Under the pieces are notes generated by a model that had not been told where the DNA came from, ran no database searches, and saw only the letters and a list, made by a program, of their open reading frames with translations. A program made the translations under genes and the position numbers. Positions 41,271-50,600 of a stretch of 64,000 nucleotides of DNA are shown in pieces. Numbering within the stretch: the stretch's first letter is position 1; each line of letters begins with the position of its first letter. Origin of the DNA: JAAZHD01 sp012510895 (GTDB lineage: Bacteria; Bacillota; Clostridia; Caldicoprobacterales; DTU083); NCBI GenBank assembly GCA_050951465.1, contig JBMNJC010000025.1:62001-126000 (forward strand), given 5' to 3'.

Positions 41271-41365
41271 AGGCAGCTTACCTCCCCCTACTACACAAAC
41301 CTTTTACCCTATTTATATTTTATGTGAGGAAAAAGTATTCTGATAACCCTGTATAATAACTATAC

Positions 41366-42307
41366 TTAATAACTGTCATCATTATTTGTATTTGACTGAA
41401 CTAATGAAGTCAATCGATTGTCTAACTCTTGCGCTGCGTTATAACCCATACGCTTAAGTCTTAAGTTACGAACAGCAACTTCTATAATTATAGCTAAATT
41501 TCTGCCTGGTCGAACCGGTATTACTACTTTCGGAAGCTTAGCGCCTAGAATCTCTGTATATTCTTCAATTAAACCTAAGCGATCATATTCCTTATTACTA
41601 TCCCAAAACTCCAGTTCTACTACCAAATCAATAGCTTTGTTTCTTATTACCGCACCTACCCCATACATAGCCTTGATATCTATTATTCCAATACCACGTA
41701 TTTCCATAAAATGACGAATTAGCTCCGGTGAGTCACCTATGAGTCGGTTTTCCGCAACCTTTTTAATTTCTACTGCATCATCAGCTACAAGTCGGTGACC
41801 TCGCTTTATTAACTCCAAAGCTGTTTCGCTTTTACCAATGCCGCTTTCTCCTATCAGTAATACACCCTCCCCATATACATCTACCAATACTCCATGCCGA
41901 GTTATCTTTGGTGCCAGTGCGGAGTCCAGATAGTTTATCATTCTATGAATAATACTGGTGGTTACTTTTCGTGAACGAATAATAGGGCAACCGAATTGTT
42001 TAGCAGCTTCCAAAAAGTAAGGAGGAACTTCCATATTCCTGGAAATCAACACACATGGTATACCAGAGCCAAAAAATCGTATTAAACGCTCTTTACGAAT
42101 ATCCGGGTCCATGCTTTCCAGATAAGTCATTTCTACTTTACCAATTACTTGTATTCTCTCTGATGCAAAATAATCAAAGAATCCTGCAAATTGTAAACCA
42201 GGACGATTAATATCACTGGTTTCTATATCAATTGAAAGCGATTTACCCTCATAAACTACTTCCATATCCAATACACGGATCATATCTTCTATAGATATGC
42301 TTCTCAT
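41366..42307 (-). CDS. hprK: HPr kinase/phosphorylase
   Basis: Sensor enzyme of carbon catabolite control that phosphorylates Ser46 of HPr. 313 residues. P-loop GESGIGKS at 153-160, catalytic His138 in RHGVLVDVYG, and the family signature EIRGIGIIDIKAMYGVGAV plus IIEVAVRNLRLKRMG at the C-terminus. It lies 6 bp after the Cof-type phosphatase gene. Confidence 0.96.
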   Translation of the reverse strand: MRSISIEDMIRVLDMEVVYEGKSLSIDIETSDINRPGLQFAGFFDYFASERIQVIGKVEMTYLESMDPDIRKERLIRFFGSGIPCVLISRNMEVPPYFLEAAKQFGCPIIRSRKVTTSIIHRMINYLDSALAPKITRHGVLVDVYGEGVLLIGESGIGKSETALELIKRGHRLVADDAVEIKKVAENRLIGDSPELIRHFMEIRGIGIIDIKAMYGVGAVIRNKAIDLVVELEFWDSNKEYDRLGLIEEYTEILGAKLPKVVIPVRPGRNLAIIIEVAVRNLRLKRMGYNAAQELDNRLTSLVQSNTNNDDSY

Positions 42308-42313
42308 TATAAC

Positions 42314-43138
42314 TTATTCCTCCCCAAATATAAACCTATATATTACGTCGGCCACACCGTCTTCATCATTTGTCGGTGCAATATATTGCGCATGGGACTT
42401 TACTTGACAAGCAGAATTGCCTATTGCAACACCTAATCCCGCATATTCGATCATGGATATGTCATTAAAACTATCACCAATTGCAATGATCTCTTCTCTT
42501 GGAATATTCAAAATAGAGCCAAGCTGGGCTAAAGCATTACCTTTAGTTGCCTCAATATGAGTAAATTCCAGATAATGAGGTCTGGAAATCAATACCTGTA
42601 AATGTTTTCCAAACTTTTCTTGAAAATGCTTAAAAGCATTATGTATCTTAGGAGGTTCATCTATGATAATAAGCTTAACTGGTTCTTCTTTCAATTCATA
42701 TTTCAAATATCTCACCAGATCTCCGACTTCTTCACCCTGGACACCGGACATTTTTTCATAAAATTGGCTGTATTTGTTTTCAACCTCAAAAAAATAGGTA
42801 GTATCATGATACGCCTGTATATGTAGATTCTCTAATTTGCATTCCTCTATGATAGCATTTGCATAATCTAAAGGGACTGCTTTTTTTATTATATTTTTAC
42901 CTGTCTTAACATCTGTCAGATAAGACCCCTGATAGGTTATAACCGGGATATCTATATTCAATTCTTGAATATATGGCATTGCAGAGTTCAACATTCGTCC
43001 TGTAGCGATAGTTATATATACGCCTTTACGCTTCGCATCAAGGATAGCTTTTTTGTTTAATTCGCTAATTTTTAGATTAGTGTTCAAAAGAGTATCATCT
43101 AAATCTATTGCAATTAATTTATATTTCAATGTATTCAC
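42314..43138 (-). CDS. Cof-type HAD phosphatase
   Basis: 274 residues, HAD superfamily class IIB. Nucleophile Asp12 and acid Asp14 in IAIDLDDTLLNTN, ATGRM (motif II region), TKGNALAQLG (motif III Lys) and GDSFNDISMIEYAGLGVAIGNS (motif IV). The family dephosphorylates sugar phosphates and nucleotides; the substrate cannot be read from sequence. Between pspC and hprK. Confidence 0.92.
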   Translation of the reverse strand: MNTLKYKLIAIDLDDTLLNTNLKISELNKKAILDAKRKGVYITIATGRMLNSAMPYIQELNIDIPVITYQGSYLTDVKTGKNIIKKAVPLDYANAIIEECKLENLHIQAYHDTTYFFEVENKYSQFYEKMSGVQGEEVGDLVRYLKYELKEEPVKLIIIDEPPKIHNAFKHFQEKFGKHLQVLISRPHYLEFTHIEATKGNALAQLGSILNIPREEIIAIGDSFNDISMIEYAGLGVAIGNSACQVKSHAQYIAPTNDEDGVADVIYRFIFGEE

Positions 43139-43145
43139 CTCTGTG

Positions 43146-43346
43146 TCAGATTGTCTCTTGTCTTTTAGGAATAATTAAAGCAGCAATAATGTAAACAATT
43201 AGTCCTCCGAAGCCCAGAGATACAGCTAGGGATATGACTACCCAGGCAAGTCTGACCAATGTGGAATCAATATTAAAGTATTCTGCAATTCCTCCACATA
43301 CACCGCATATTTTCTTATCTGTTTTAGATAAATATAGTCTTTTCAT
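43146..43346 (-). CDS. PspC-domain membrane protein
   Basis: 66 residues: a PspC motif (KRLYLSKTDKKICGVCGGIAEYFNIDSTLVRLAWV) leading into one or two membrane helices (VVISLAVSLGFGGLIVYIIAALIIP). Family linked to envelope stress. Insertion of an IS at 43376, 30 bp upstream of the ATG, has removed it from its original upstream region, so its promoter may now lie in or beyond the element. Confidence 0.88.
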   Translation of the reverse strand: MKRLYLSKTDKKICGVCGGIAEYFNIDSTLVRLAWVVISLAVSLGFGGLIVYIIAALIIPKRQETI

Positions 43347-43375
43347 AGCAATCTCCTCTCAATCTCTACTAAGTA

Positions 43376-45012
43376 GGGGCTGCTGAACAAAAAGTTCTTA
43401 ATAAAAATCAGCAGCAAATACCCATATATTGTTAGGTTGTATAAACCTAAAGTACCGTTTTAATAGCACCTTGAAAATTTGTATAAAAAGAGACCTAAGC
43501 CTCTTTTCAAGATTCATTACAAGAAGCTGCATTGCTATAACAGTTTCAGTTGTTGTTTGTAAACGTGCCATGATTCGGTTAAGGCCGTAAAACCGTTTTC
43601 CTTCTCCGAATTTACCTTCAACAGCATTGCGCAAGCTCGAATCCTGGTGTTCCTGGTGATACTGCTGCCTCAACAGTTCCGGATCCTTTACGGGTCTCCC
43701 CAAGGGCGGGCCACTGAGCCTGATGTTGTGTTCCTTGCAGTAAGCAATATTATCCCGATTCCGGTAGATCTTGTCGGCTAAAACTGCCTCAGGATAGTGG
43801 CCAAATCGTTGCTTGAAGTTTTCTACGGATGCTATTAGGGTAGTACCTTCGTTATAGTTATCAAAGCTCAGATGTTCCATGAAGGCGTAACCGTTTACGA
43901 TGCTGATGGCAAGCTTGGCACCAAACTCGACAGGGGCGTTTGTTTTCCCGCGAACAATAGGCCTGATAAAAGGCATGTGTAAACTTACTATCCGATCTTC
44001 TACCTTGTGCTTTTTGTTCAGGAACATCTCCGACTGTTGACGATAGATCTCACGAGCAACGAGTAGATTTTGATATTGCTTTTTGTTCAAAAGGCCCAGC
44101 GGGCTGATTTCAGCCAAACCTTTAATAATGCTGAAATCCCGTTTAATGTACCGGAGTTGCTTCCCGATTGCCTTCCGTATTTTCTTTGCATTCGGCCGTT
44201 TGCTCTTTGAGATATTCAGAAAGTCTTTGCGGGCCTTGTTTCGGTAGGTTCTTGGCTTCTTTAGGCTGCCTATATGGGGAGAATGCAAAACGTCTATAAT
44301 TTCTTCCAAGGCTTCTCTTACATTGTTAAGCAGCCATATATCTGTAGGAAAATGTATGTCGGCAGGAGCACAAGTTGCATCAAGTATCAGTTTCCCCTGG
44401 TTGGCTTCAGGTGCATCTGTTTTTATACTATCTGTTTTCCCTGCGGGTGTTCCTTTATCCTGTGGGGGGTCATCGTCAGATTCGTCTTGCTTGGGGTTTG
44501 CTATCATCTCGTTTATTTCATTGATGATGTCCTTGCCCAGGCGTTTCCTGAAATGTACCATCATTGACGGATCAAAAGGAGCTTTGTATGTAAAGGCTTC
44601 CAGACCGATGAAATACTGCATATACGGGTTTTCAGTTATCTCCTGAACAGTTTCTCTGTCAGACAGGTTTTTCCGATTCTGGATGATTAGCGAGCCAGCC
44701 GCTACCCGTACTGAAAGTGCCTCCTGTCCTACATTTATGTCTTTGAAGTTCTTAGCATACCGGCTTTCAAGTGAACCCCAGTCAATTAACTCGGCTAGTT
44801 TACACCATTGATTTTCGGGGTTTAGTTTACCGCCGAATGGAAGAAAGAACTCGTGGGGGAGGATAGTTTGTTGAGCTTTGAATTTGTACATAAAATACCT
44901 CTTTAAGTGCAAGAATTTTACTACCTGTTTGTTGTTTTCCTTGCACTTATTATACCACAAAATACGTTAAAAGTCAGCATTCATGCGACTTTATGGTTTG
45001 TTCAGCAACCCC
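43376..45012 (-). mobile_element. IS5/IS1182-like insertion sequence
   Basis: 1637 bp between near-perfect ends (GGGGCTGCTGAACAAA on the left, GGGGTTGCTGAACAAA on the reverse-complemented right; 15 of 16). Flanked by TAAGTA on both sides (43370-43375 and 45013-45018), of which 4-6 bp are the target duplication, depending on where the element ends. One intact transposase frame. It lies between uvrC and pspC. Confidence 0.9.
43398..44891 (-). CDS. IS5/IS1182-like DDE transposase (DUF772 N-terminal domain)
   Basis: About 497 residues from the ATG at 44891 (MYKFKAQQTILPHEFF), which follows AAAGAGGTATTTT. A longer reading to 44960 runs into the element end. The DUF772-type N-terminal region ends in DPSMMVHFRKRLG. 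Candidate catalytic residues: Asp in LILDATCAPADIHFP, Asp in AVLADKIYRNRDN, Glu in RNAVEGKFGEGKRFYGL. The insert after residue 165 (DESDDDPPQDKGTPAG) is low-complexity. The frame is intact. Confidence 0.88.
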   Translation of the reverse strand: MYKFKAQQTILPHEFFLPFGGKLNPENQWCKLAELIDWGSLESRYAKNFKDINVGQEALSVRVAAGSLIIQNRKNLSDRETVQEITENPYMQYFIGLEAFTYKAPFDPSMMVHFRKRLGKDIINEINEMIANPKQDESDDDPPQDKGTPAGKTDSIKTDAPEANQGKLILDATCAPADIHFPTDIWLLNNVREALEEIIDVLHSPHIGSLKKPRTYRNKARKDFLNISKSKRPNAKKIRKAIGKQLRYIKRDFSIIKGLAEISPLGLLNKKQYQNLLVAREIYRQQSEMFLNKKHKVEDRIVSLHMPFIRPIVRGKTNAPVEFGAKLAISIVNGYAFMEHLSFDNYNEGTTLIASVENFKQRFGHYPEAVLADKIYRNRDNIAYCKEHNIRLSGPPLGRPVKDPELLRQQYHQEHQDSSLRNAVEGKFGEGKRFYGLNRIMARLQTTTETVIAMQLLVMNLEKRLRSLFIQIFKVLLKRYFRFIQPNNIWVFAADFY

Positions 45013-45070
45013 TAAGTATAACCTTTCATATATATCCTGTCCAGTATACAAAATACAAAAGGATAATTAC

Positions 45071-46936
45071 CTAGTCACATAAATACTGTTTCACTTTAAC
45101 TGCTACCTTTCTATTCATGCCATCTACATTTGCCAATTCGTCTAGACTGGCTTTTTTTATGCATTCCACAGAACCAAAAGCCTTAATAAGTTCTTTCATT
45201 CTTTTAGGTCCTATACCAGGAATATCCTGCAGTATTGAATGCAAATTATTCTTATCCCGCAAACCGCGATGGTAACTAATAGCAAATCGATGCGCCTCAT
45301 CTCGTATTCGCTGAAGTAAATGCAAGGCGTAGGAGTTTTTAGGTAAACAAATTGTTCTATTACTATACATTGAGTATAATTCATCATACTCCTCCGCTAT
45401 TCCGAATATCGGAATACTGTCAACCCCGAATTTTTTCATAGAAGCAAATGCCGCTCTCAGTTGACCTTTGCCACCATCTATTATTACCAAGTCAGGAAAG
45501 CAAGAAAATTTACCCAATGTATATTCTTTTCCCTCTCTCTCTAATTCTTCTCTCTCTCTTATTCCTCTATCAAAACGTCTTCCCACTACTTCGGCTATAC
45601 TAGCGAAATCATTAGATCCTTCTACAAATTTAATTTTAAACCTCCTGTATTCCCTTTTAGAAGGTTTTCCGTTTTCAAAAACAACCATTGAACCAACAGA
45701 TTGGACACCCTGAGTATTTGAAATATCAAAACATTCTATCCGTACAGGTTTTGCCGGCAAATTCAAATACTTCTGCAACTCTGACAAGGCTCCATGAGTT
45801 CGGGCAAACTCTCGCTCAGCCCTCCTTTTATAGTTTTGAAATGCCTCATTTGCATTTCTTAGAGCCAACTGTAACAATTTGCGTTTTTCACCTCTCTTCG
45901 GTATATGAATGCTTACTTTGCTTCCTTTTTTTTCCGTCAACCATTTTTCGATTATTACTTTGTCATCAATATCTGCTTGTAATAGAATCTCCTTTGGAAT
46001 ATAAGCAGAACCTGAATAGAACTGTTTGACGTAGAATCCAAGAATATCATTTAGTGTTACATCTGTTGTATCCTCCAATATAGTTTGTTCTGATGATATT
46101 AGCTTGCCGCTTCGAATGAAAAAAATTTGAATAGCTGCTTGATTTTCTTCCTGATAACAAGCAAATATATCCTGGTCAATCATAGAAGTCGATATGATCT
46201 TTTGAGTTTCCAATATCTTTTCTATTGCCTGAATCTTATCTCTCAAAACAGCTGCCTTTTCAAACTCCAGATTCTGCGAAGCCTCAAGCATATCTTGCCG
46301 TAAATCTTTTAATACATCTTCCTGCTTTCCTTCAAGAAACCGCAAGACATCCTTTATCATTTTATGATATTTATCTTTTTCGACATTGCCCAGACACGGT
46401 CCCCAACATTGTCCAATATAGTAATTGATGCAAGGTCTTCCTGTTTTTTTTCCTTCCTTAAGATTGCGATTGCAAGTACAAATAGGAAAGATTTTTTTTA
46501 TCACATCTATGGTTTCTCGAACTGCACGAGCACTGGTATAAGGCCCGAAGTATCTATGATTATCTTTTTCTATTTTACGTGTAAGCTGAATACGTGGATA
46601 TGCCTCTCCTGTTGTAACTCGAATAAAGGGATAATGCTTATCGTCTTTCATAGTAATATTATACTTCGGACGATGTTTCTTAATAAGGTTTGACTCTAAG
46701 ATCAAGGCCTCTACTTCTGTATCCGTAAGTATATATTCAAAACTAGCAATTTTAGATACCATTGCGCTAACTTTTCTATCCTGATAATTTGCTCGAAAAT
46801 ACTGTTTCACTCTATTTTTTAGCGAAACAGCTTTTCCGATATATATTACATTTCCACTCTCATCTTTCATTATATAAACTCCAGGCTTATCCGGCAAATT
46901 ATCAAGTTTCACCTTAATCTCATCATTAACGGTCAA
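45071..46936 (-). CDS. uvrC: Excinuclease ABC subunit C
   Basis: Dual-incision nuclease of nucleotide excision repair, 621 residues. GIY-YIG domain (DKPGVYIMKDESGNVIYIGKA, residues 15-95), Cys-rich linker (CTCNRNLKEGKKTGRPCINYYIGQCWGPC), UVR motif (NLEFEKAAVLRDKIQAI), RNase H-like endonuclease with ECFDISNTQG and VIIDGGKGQL, and C-terminal helix-hairpin-helix pair (IPGIGPKRMKELIKAFGS). TTG start at 46936 after GAGGTG. Confidence 0.96.
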   Translation of the reverse strand: MTVNDEIKVKLDNLPDKPGVYIMKDESGNVIYIGKAVSLKNRVKQYFRANYQDRKVSAMVSKIASFEYILTDTEVEALILESNLIKKHRPKYNITMKDDKHYPFIRVTTGEAYPRIQLTRKIEKDNHRYFGPYTSARAVRETIDVIKKIFPICTCNRNLKEGKKTGRPCINYYIGQCWGPCLGNVEKDKYHKMIKDVLRFLEGKQEDVLKDLRQDMLEASQNLEFEKAAVLRDKIQAIEKILETQKIISTSMIDQDIFACYQEENQAAIQIFFIRSGKLISSEQTILEDTTDVTLNDILGFYVKQFYSGSAYIPKEILLQADIDDKVIIEKWLTEKKGSKVSIHIPKRGEKRKLLQLALRNANEAFQNYKRRAEREFARTHGALSELQKYLNLPAKPVRIECFDISNTQGVQSVGSMVVFENGKPSKREYRRFKIKFVEGSNDFASIAEVVGRRFDRGIREREELEREGKEYTLGKFSCFPDLVIIDGGKGQLRAAFASMKKFGVDSIPIFGIAEEYDELYSMYSNRTICLPKNSYALHLLQRIRDEAHRFAISYHRGLRDKNNLHSILQDIPGIGPKRMKELIKAFGSVECIKKASLDELANVDGMNRKVAVKVKQYLCD

Positions 46937-46997
46937 TAAATCACCTCTATCTATTGTTAATACTTTCGCTTAATTTTATAACAGTTTATGTTTACTA

Positions 46998-48404
46998 TCA
47001 ATAGCCCATGCCAAATGCCTTTTGTACAATTTTTCCAGCTAATGGTGCTGCATTACTGCCCCCGGTACCTGTGTTCTCCAGCACTACCGTTACAACCAAC
47101 GTTGGTTTTTCAGCAGGAGCAAACCCTATGAACCATGCGTGCGGCTTTTTATTCTCCCCTACCTCGGCTGTTCCAGTTTTTCCGGCTATTTGTACGTCTG
47201 TAATGTCAGCCTTTTTCCCAGTTCCTTTTTTTACTGCATCTATCATTATATTTGTTAATTTATTGGCTGTTTGAGCAGAAATAGGCTGTTTAAATACTGA
47301 GCTTTCATGAAAGCGAATTCTACCGGAACGTGTCTCAATACCATGAATTAATTTTGGTTCCATCATTACACCATTATTAGCTACAGCAGATGCTATCATT
47401 GCCATATGGAGGGGACTTACCAATACATTTCCTTGTCCCACACCTGACCATGCAAGCTCTTCATCATCAGTCCAGCGTTCAATAGGAAGTTGACTGCTCG
47501 TTGTCCTAATATCCGAAAAGAGAAAATCCTTATTAAATCCAAAATTTTCACCTGTTTTTTTTAGCTTCTTCCAACCCATTTCGCAAGACACTTGAGCAAA
47601 AAAAGCATTGCAAGAATACACCATGGCTTGTGATAAATCGACCTTTCCATGAGCTTCACCACCATAACAGGTGACTTTGACACCGTTAATTACTGTTTCT
47701 CCATTACATTCTACTATGTAATTATCTATATCTTCCATAAACTCCAGAGCAGCAGCGGCTGTAACCAACTTCATGGTAGATCCGGGTGGATACCTGCCAT
47801 AAGATGCCTTATTAAGCAAGCTTTCATCAGCCGGCTTTTCACCCTCCTTGGCCGGATCAAATGAAGGTTTGCTTACCATAGCAAGAATTTCACCAGTTTC
47901 AGGATTCATCACCACTACACTTCCTTTTTTAGTTCCCATTGCCTCACTAATAAATTTTTGCAATTCAACATCGATTGTTAAAATTACATTATTTCCTACC
48001 TCTTGATCCATAAATGCTTTTTGGTAAATTCGCTCAATAAGATTATTGTCGTAACCAAGCAGGTAACGTATATAAAACGCTTCCGCACCAATGCCATATC
48101 TTTTAGTACCTACTATGTGTGCTGCAAATTTGCTATATGAATGATAATCACGATAATAGGTAGTTATGCCATTCCTTCCGGTGACTGATTTAGTTTCTAC
48201 CAATATCCTGTGGTTGCGATCCATTATTCTTCCGGGAATGATATCAGGATCAATCATATCTATACGTATTCGAGTATTATTAGGATCAGAAAACCATCTA
48301 TCACTATAGAGGAATAAATTATAATAAAAATAACCCATCTGTAATAATAATAATATTATTAGAACTAAGCATGCACTTTTTATATTCCGTTTTAAGTGGT
48401 TCAC
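46998..48404 (-). CDS. Class B penicillin-binding protein (PbpA/FtsI-like transpeptidase)
   Basis: 468 residues with an N-terminal anchor (residues 10-30). Transpeptidase motifs are complete: STMK at 209-212, SCN at 264-266 and KTGT at 409-412. The N-terminal module is short, as in clostridial PBP-A-type proteins that pair with a FtsW/RodA glycosyltransferase, here the gene directly upstream. Together they should form a SEDS-bPBP peptidoglycan synthase. Whether it acts in division, elongation or spore formation cannot be told. Confidence 0.9.
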   Translation of the reverse strand: MNHLKRNIKSACLVLIILLLLQMGYFYYNLFLYSDRWFSDPNNTRIRIDMIDPDIIPGRIMDRNHRILVETKSVTGRNGITTYYRDYHSYSKFAAHIVGTKRYGIGAEAFYIRYLLGYDNNLIERIYQKAFMDQEVGNNVILTIDVELQKFISEAMGTKKGSVVVMNPETGEILAMVSKPSFDPAKEGEKPADESLLNKASYGRYPPGSTMKLVTAAAALEFMEDIDNYIVECNGETVINGVKVTCYGGEAHGKVDLSQAMVYSCNAFFAQVSCEMGWKKLKKTGENFGFNKDFLFSDIRTTSSQLPIERWTDDEELAWSGVGQGNVLVSPLHMAMIASAVANNGVMMEPKLIHGIETRSGRIRFHESSVFKQPISAQTANKLTNIMIDAVKKGTGKKADITDVQIAGKTGTAEVGENKKPHAWFIGFAPAEKPTLVVTVVLENTGTGGSNAAPLAGKIVQKAFGMGY

Positions 48405-48451
48405 TTCTCCACCTGCCTTTCAATTAAGGCTTACGCTTCTCATCATTAGGT

Positions 48452-49876
48452 TCATACTTCTTCATCGACATTATAATTATCTTTATTTTCATCTTCATTA
48501 TAATATAATTCTGATTCTTCATATTCATCATCGATGCCCATCTTTTTGGCGAATCGTTGATTTTTAATAGATACGCTTTGTATGAGGGCAAGCGTACTAA
48601 GGCTAACCACCATGGAACTTCCGCCATAACTTATAAAAGGCAATGTAATACCTGTTAATGGAATCATTTTAATTACACCACCAATAATAATAAATGACTG
48701 TATACCTATAGAAATTGCACTTCCACTGGCTAACAGCATATCTGCCGGTTCATTTGCTTCGTAAGCCTTCTTCATGCTGCGAAGAACAATCAGTACATAA
48801 AATCCTATAATCATTCCTCCTACTATAATTCCAAATTCTTCACAGATAGCTGCAAAAATGAAGTCGGTACGAGAGGCCGGTATTACATATGGGGTCCCTA
48901 ATCCCAGACCCAGTCCCAATAAACCGCCACTGCCCATTGCTATAAGTGCCTGAGCAACCTGCCACCCTTTCCCCCCAATGTCTGCCCATGGGTTCTTCCA
49001 AGCTTCCACTCTGACTTGCACATGAGGGAAAATTCTATAACTGAAAACAGCCGCCAAAACACCTGCACCAGCAGTAAAAATAGTAATAAGCCAATCACTG
49101 GTACTGATTTGGTACATAAATAAAAACACTAGAAAATACAGAAGTGCACCGCCTAAGTCTTTTTGTGCAACTACACCAAGGATTGAAGTCATAACAAACA
49201 AAAAGGCCGGGATCCTTTCCCGAAATGTCTTTTTTTCGTCTAAATAATAAGACATTACAATTATAAAAATCAGCTTAACAAATTCTGCTGGTTGAATGGT
49301 TATGGGACCAATTCCCAATAAACTAGTTGCACCTCCGGATTCTTGGCCAAACAAAGCAACAATAAAAAGTGTCAATGGACCAAGTATCATTAATGGAAAA
49401 ACGAATCTGCCAGGATGGCGTAATTTGGGCAAAACTAACATTATTATAAAAAGAAAAACATTGCCAATTACAAACCATTCAATCTGGCGAATAGCCAACT
49501 CCGGCGTCAACCTCTGCAGCATGACAAATCCCAGAATGGCAAGAGTGTCAACAATTAAAACTATTACTTCGTCCATACCATGAAACAGATAATAAAACAC
49601 ATAAAACTGAAAGAGAATAACTGCCGAAACAAGAACACCCAAAATTGCAGTATCAAAATCAAAACCTTGCGAACTTTGTGTGGCTAGTAACCCAAATGCG
49701 GTTAAGGAGAACAAAACAAGGAGAAAAGGAATATTTCCGGATGACCGCATGACTTTTCTATTTGTAAAAACGTCACGAATAGTCCTTATAGTACACTGGA
49801 CAAAAATTATCATAATCAGCAAAACAAACCAATATCGGAAAGTCAATGCTAATATTTCATATTGTTTTCTGTCCAC
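48452..49876 (-). CDS. SEDS family peptidoglycan glycosyltransferase (FtsW/RodA/SpoVE)
   Basis: About 474 residues with ten or more membrane helices and the SEDS signatures GIGPITIQPAEFVKL, KDLGGALLYFLVF and a C-terminal ITLPFISYGGSSMVVSLSTLALI. A Glu/Asp/Tyr-rich tail of about 30 residues ends the protein. The start is taken as GTG at 49876 (VDRKQYEIL) with GAGG 7 nt upstream; an in-frame start at 49927 adds 17 residues without a ribosome site. Pairs with the PBP downstream. Confidence 0.9.
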   Translation of the reverse strand: MDRKQYEILALTFRYWFVLLIMIIFVQCTIRTIRDVFTNRKVMRSSGNIPFLLVLFSLTAFGLLATQSSQGFDFDTAILGVLVSAVILFQFYVFYYLFHGMDEVIVLIVDTLAILGFVMLQRLTPELAIRQIEWFVIGNVFLFIIMLVLPKLRHPGRFVFPLMILGPLTLFIVALFGQESGGATSLLGIGPITIQPAEFVKLIFIIVMSYYLDEKKTFRERIPAFLFVMTSILGVVAQKDLGGALLYFLVFLFMYQISTSDWLITIFTAGAGVLAAVFSYRIFPHVQVRVEAWKNPWADIGGKGWQVAQALIAMGSGGLLGLGLGLGTPYVIPASRTDFIFAAICEEFGIIVGGMIIGFYVLIVLRSMKKAYEANEPADMLLASGSAISIGIQSFIIIGGVIKMIPLTGITLPFISYGGSSMVVSLSTLALIQSVSIKNQRFAKKMGIDDEYEESELYYNEDENKDNYNVDEEV

Positions 49877-50061
49877 TGAAATACCTCGCTTGCTTATTAG
49901 ACTATTTTCATTACAAATAATACACAAGTGTTTGGAATAGATTATATCATAATGAAGTTATTACCTTCAATCAAATATATATTAGGGCTTTACAAACTTA
50001 GAATAAACATCTTGAATTGGTACTATAATATTTATATATGAGATTCTAAGGAAGATAAAAT

Positions 50062-50397
50062 ATGATTAATCAACTAAAGTTTCTGCCAATTATTTTGGAG
50101 GGAGTGGCTGAAAAACAGCAGCTTTATGCTGCTGACATACTTATTCAAATATATAATTCTGACTTGGCTTTATCGGTAAAAGATATATTGTCCTTTTTTC
50201 GTTATAGGCAACCTTTACTGGTTTGGGAAACCATTATGACATTACTGGATCTTGGTTATATAAAAGATGCTGATTGTGGTCTGAAAAAGCATTGCTCCAT
50301 ATCGGATTTGGGTGTTACAAAAGTACAAATGATATTTACATGCTTACAAACAAGCTGGAATTATAAAGATAGAAATACTCAGTTAGTGTCAATATAA
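50062..50397 (+). CDS. Small winged-helix-like protein of unknown function, 3' end altered by an IS
   Basis: 111 residues on the plus strand, divergent from the SEDS gene. AAGGAAG lies 7 nt before the ATG. Predicted mostly helical, with LSFFRYRQPLLVWETIMTLLDLGYIKDADCGLKKHCSISDLG resembling a winged-helix domain. I do not recognise the family. The stop codon TAA (50395-50397) is the first three bases of the IS256-like terminal repeat, so the native C-terminus has been replaced, perhaps by only a few residues. Being isolated and plus-strand, it may be a transferred or orphan regulator. Confidence 0.55.
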   Translation: MINQLKFLPIILEGVAEKQQLYAADILIQIYNSDLALSVKDILSFFRYRQPLLVWETIMTLLDLGYIKDADCGLKKHCSISDLGVTKVQMIFTCLQTSWNYKDRNTQLVSI

Positions 50398-50400
50398 GTT

Positions 50401-50600
50401 CGCAAAATTTATCCGGAAACTCCGAATGGCAAGCACGAAACATCGATATATGAAAGTGTTCCAGGGAAATCAAGGGCGAGCGTAAGCGAGTTCATCTTGA
50501 CCCTTGATTTCCAATTTGCTATTTATCCTTTTGTTTCCCGGTCTGTAATGACAGACCGGCTGCCCTCCGGCGAGGACGGGGTTTGGGGCAGAGCCCCAAC
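50401..50600 (-). other. Hairpin-rich non-coding end of the IS256-like element
   Basis: Three perfect stems between the transposase stop and the terminal repeat: GGAAATCAAGGG with CCCTTGATTTCC (50465-50476 / 50501-50512), CCGGTCTGT-AATG-ACAGACCGG (50538-50559), and TTGGGGC-AGA-GCCCCAA (50583-50599). Too much structure for chance. Possibly terminators protecting the element, or a structured RNA. Confidence 0.5.

Noticed and set aside
48424..48627. A 67-residue reading frame on the minus strand at the end of the SEDS gene
   Set aside because: Lies out of frame within the SEDS gene's acidic tail; repetitive Met/Lys/Ile composition reflects the Asp/Glu/Tyr codons of the real frame.
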